64,000 bases of DNA from Tachypleus tridentatus (taxonomy: Eukaryota > Arthropoda > Merostomata > Xiphosura > Limulidae), in NCBI RefSeq assembly GCF_004210375.1, contig NW_027467782.1, positions 24,531,276-24,595,275 of the forward strand. The letters are read 5' to 3'. Positions 61,851-64,000 of this stretch are shown here, piece after piece. Numbering within the stretch: the first letter of the stretch is position 1; each line of letters begins with the position of its first letter. Below the pieces are notes generated by a model. It saw only the letters and a list, made by a program, of their open reading frames with translations. It ran no database searches and was not told the origin of the DNA. The translations under genes were made by a program, and so were the position numbers.

Positions 61851-62906
61851 ACTCCTCACTCTGTTCCCACCATTCTTTCCAGTGATGGCACCATTTACTA
61901 TATGCCTTAAGTATGGGTTTACCCTTGACATTGGAAATGGTAACACTGTCCGACTTCCTCATGTCTTTAACTTTTTATGGGCCATTTGCATTTTTAATTC
62001 TATTTAGATCTTTTGTACAAATTTTGGACATTGTTTTGTTTTAATTTAATTTATTTTTTTTGCCTTTATAAGACATTCCTTTTCCTATTTTACTGCTTGT
62101 TTGGTGTAGATAGTCTAGTTGGTTTGTGCCAGTAAACACCAACCAACTGAACACAATGTAGAAATATCAAAGTTGTTTTGATTAACAAAGTTTCCATTTC
62201 TTTGTTAGGTGGAATTGCCATAATAAAATGAGAAAGTGCTTAACAGTCATGAAATACAATTATATAGAAACATCACAAAGTCTAAAATAGTGGTTATGTA
62301 CATAATAATGTGAAGGAAGTTTTTCATGACAATATGACTGAATCTATTTTACTGAATTATTTTGCATGGTGATGTATTTTATGTTTAAGCAGTCAGTCAG
62401 GTTTAAAAGCAATCCTTTTGGCAAGTTGAAGTAATGTGTTCAATAAATACAAGTTGATTTTGTTGCAAACTGCAGGTAAAGAACAGTATTTAGGGAAAAA
62501 GATGCAAGGCTCATATCACTTGTTATTGCACTGAAATTGAAAAAGTATAATTAAGGGAACATGAAGACTGAAGAATTCAGTAGTACTTATTCAGTAACCT
62601 GTTTCTATTGTTTTTTAGCTGTATTGGACTCACTGCAGTTTATTTATTGTATTCAGTGCAATTATTTTGTTACAAAATATAATAAACTTAGTTTATTGGA
62701 GTTCGTGTATCTGTTAAAATCAGTAAAATAGATCCCAGTAAATGACAAGTTTTAGAAAAGATGTTGGAAAGCCCTTCATTTTTTCATTTTTTTTTTACAT
62801 TAACTTGCATGAATAATTTATGTGCATCTCTAAACAACAGTTCATAAGTTATTTGTAATATATAGGAATACATTCGTGAAGATGAGAAACACACTTCAAG
62901 TAAAAT
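61851..62906. other. AT-rich intronic or intergenic DNA
   Basis: No exon recognised. Confidence 0.4.
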
Positions 62907-63076
62907 GTATTCTGAAGACAGCTGGTATGGATATTAGAACTTTAATTAACATAAAGCAGAGTCAGTTGCAAACTCTCTCTTTGTTAACCTGAAGATTACA
63001 TGAGAAGACCAAAATATTCTTCTGTGCTTTATGTTAATTAAAGTTCTAATATCCATATTAGCTGTCTCAAGAATAC
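62907..63076. repeat. Inverted repeat, 52-bp arms, 66-bp loop
   Basis: The arms 62907-62958 and 63025-63076 pair with only 4 mismatches by my reading (the central TATGGATATTAGAACTTTAA is perfect). The element is flanked by direct repeats ATATAGGAATACA at 62860-62872 and 63077-63089. It could be a foldback/MITE-type element or an inverted duplication. If transcribed with the gene to its right it would form a long hairpin. Confidence 0.9.
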
Positions 63077-63160
63077 ATATAGGAATACAGATTATTTTGA
63101 AGTAGAGAAGTTTGAGTTGAAACTTAAATAAATGTTTATCTTTTTTTGTTTTGTTTTTAG

Positions 63161-63296
63161 ATTAGAAATGAGGAGATTGAGTGAGAACCAAAAGTCTTCA
63201 TTTTTTTATTTAAGTGTAGAAGATGAAAACTTTGCTTATGATTTGGTTCAAGAGCTAGTTAGGTCTTTCCTAGCAGCTGAAGACACCAGAATACAA
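63161..63296 (+). CDS. Internal exon of an unidentified helical protein (possibly ATR-like)
   Basis: Strong acceptor with a long pyrimidine tract (TTTTTTTGTTTTGTTTTTAG) and donor gtgagt. It holds 1 + 135 bases, starting in phase 2 and ending in phase 0. It reads LEMRRLSENQKSSFFYLSVE, then DENFAYDLVQELVRSFLAAE, then DTRIQ. The second half is amphipathic helix of HEAT-repeat type. From memory it recalls the DVLVELLRFL segment of the kinase ATR, but I cannot confirm that. Clean frame and good splice sites argue for a live gene whose next exon lies beyond the window. Confidence 0.65.
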
Positions 63297-64000
63297 GTGA
63301 GTGGTTATTTTATACTGAAGTGTGTCTTTTGACTCTGTGTTATTGGTTTTATTTCACATTGACATACTTATGAGAAATGGTTAGAATAATTAGACTACCT
63401 ATACAAAAGTTGCACAGATTTGAAAAATACTTTATTTTCACTTTACTTAAATTTAAGTTTTTCATTTGTTAAAACTTAATCATTTATTTAAAAAAAAATT
63501 AGTTTAAAATATAATCTTAATTATCTATGAACCTTGCCATTTATTTCTTTCACTATACATGAGATATTAAATTTTTCAGAAATCTCAAAACAAATTGTTG
63601 ATCACAGTAATCACTAGATATTCAGTGAGATATGACATTTAGTTTACATTACCCAGTTGCTTTCTTACCCAACAAATGGTTTGTAACATGATGTTCTGAA
63701 ATATGGACAAACATGTTTTGAATCTCCTGTGGTCTTCAAAATATGGATACAAATGGGTGAAGAAGTTCAGTGCAACAAAACATAAGCCACATTTTAAGGT
63801 GTGTTTCCAAATCCTGGACTTACGAATGACAGCAGAATGTGCTTTTATATATTTCAAATACTGCATACCATTTTGGATTGTATATATGCTTTGAACAAAA
63901 TACAGATTGTGACAATCATAACTCGCCACTGAAACACACTGTAAATGGAGAAAGTTTTAAATCGTCATCAGGTAAATAGAATAAATAAACTATCAAAAGA
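63297..64000. other. Intron following the exon
   Basis: AT-rich. Open frames at 63639-63929 (-) and 63703-63894 (+) overlap each other, lack splice context and are not recognised. Confidence 0.45.

Overview
The window is intron-rich, AT-rich eukaryotic DNA. It contains spliced exons, LINEs, Tc1/pogo/hAT/piggyBac relics, tRNA-derived SINEs and a 500-base assembly gap (57539-58038). The abundant SINE, with its long conserved body and a tRNA-like head, looks like the one I associate with horseshoe crabs (Xiphosura). A chelicerate arthropod, probably a horseshoe crab, is my best guess; this rests on memory and not on a search.

Host genes. (1) About 3.7-24.1 kb, + strand: at least eight exons of an axonemal (inner-arm type, DNAH3/7/12-like) dynein heavy chain. 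They cover the tail end, linker and AAA1. Splice sites and intron phases mostly survive, but five exons carry stops, frameshifts or deletions, including loss of the AAA1 Walker A lysine and the Walker B region, and several exons are missing. I read it as a decayed gene duplicate. (2) About 33.9-43.3 kb, - strand: a chain of exons whose phases fit for the C-terminal part. They encode a single-pass membrane segment, a polar and basic cytoplasmic linker, and a C-terminal PDZ domain ending in a stop. I do not recognise this gene; it is the most interesting intact host gene here. (3) 63161-63296, + strand: one clean internal exon of a helical protein that continues beyond the window, possibly ATR-like.

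Mobile DNA. Two DIRS-like fossils lie at the left edge and at 9.27-13.43 kb (the second inside a dynein intron, with inverted termini), with a third terminal piece near 21.6-22.1 kb. A Ty3/gypsy fossil lies at 26.0-27.5 kb. LINE pieces include a gag-like ORF1 at 28.4-29.5 kb (-), a CR1-like endonuclease/RT at 31.95-33.77 kb (+), and another ORF1 at 60.65-61.85 kb (+). There is a Penelope-like tail at 15.9-16.6 kb. DNA transposons: a piggyBac scrap and an 808-bp pogo-type element at 5.1-6.36 kb, Tc1 copies at 18.3-19.05 and 56.8-57.5 kb, and a 4-kb hAT at 44.16-48.24 kb. Two separate fragments (28.0-28.4 and 50.8-51.06 kb) appear to come from the two ends of one uncharacterised repeated arthropod protein.

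Repeats. There are at least nine copies of the main SINE, two of which are near-identical with clear target-site duplications. A ~34-bp minisatellite of about 33 units (30.02-31.14 kb) begins inside a SINE and seems to have grown from SINE sequence. A 52-bp-arm inverted repeat flanked by 13-bp direct repeats lies just before the last exon. The remaining stretches are AT-rich intron or intergenic DNA in which I see no gene.
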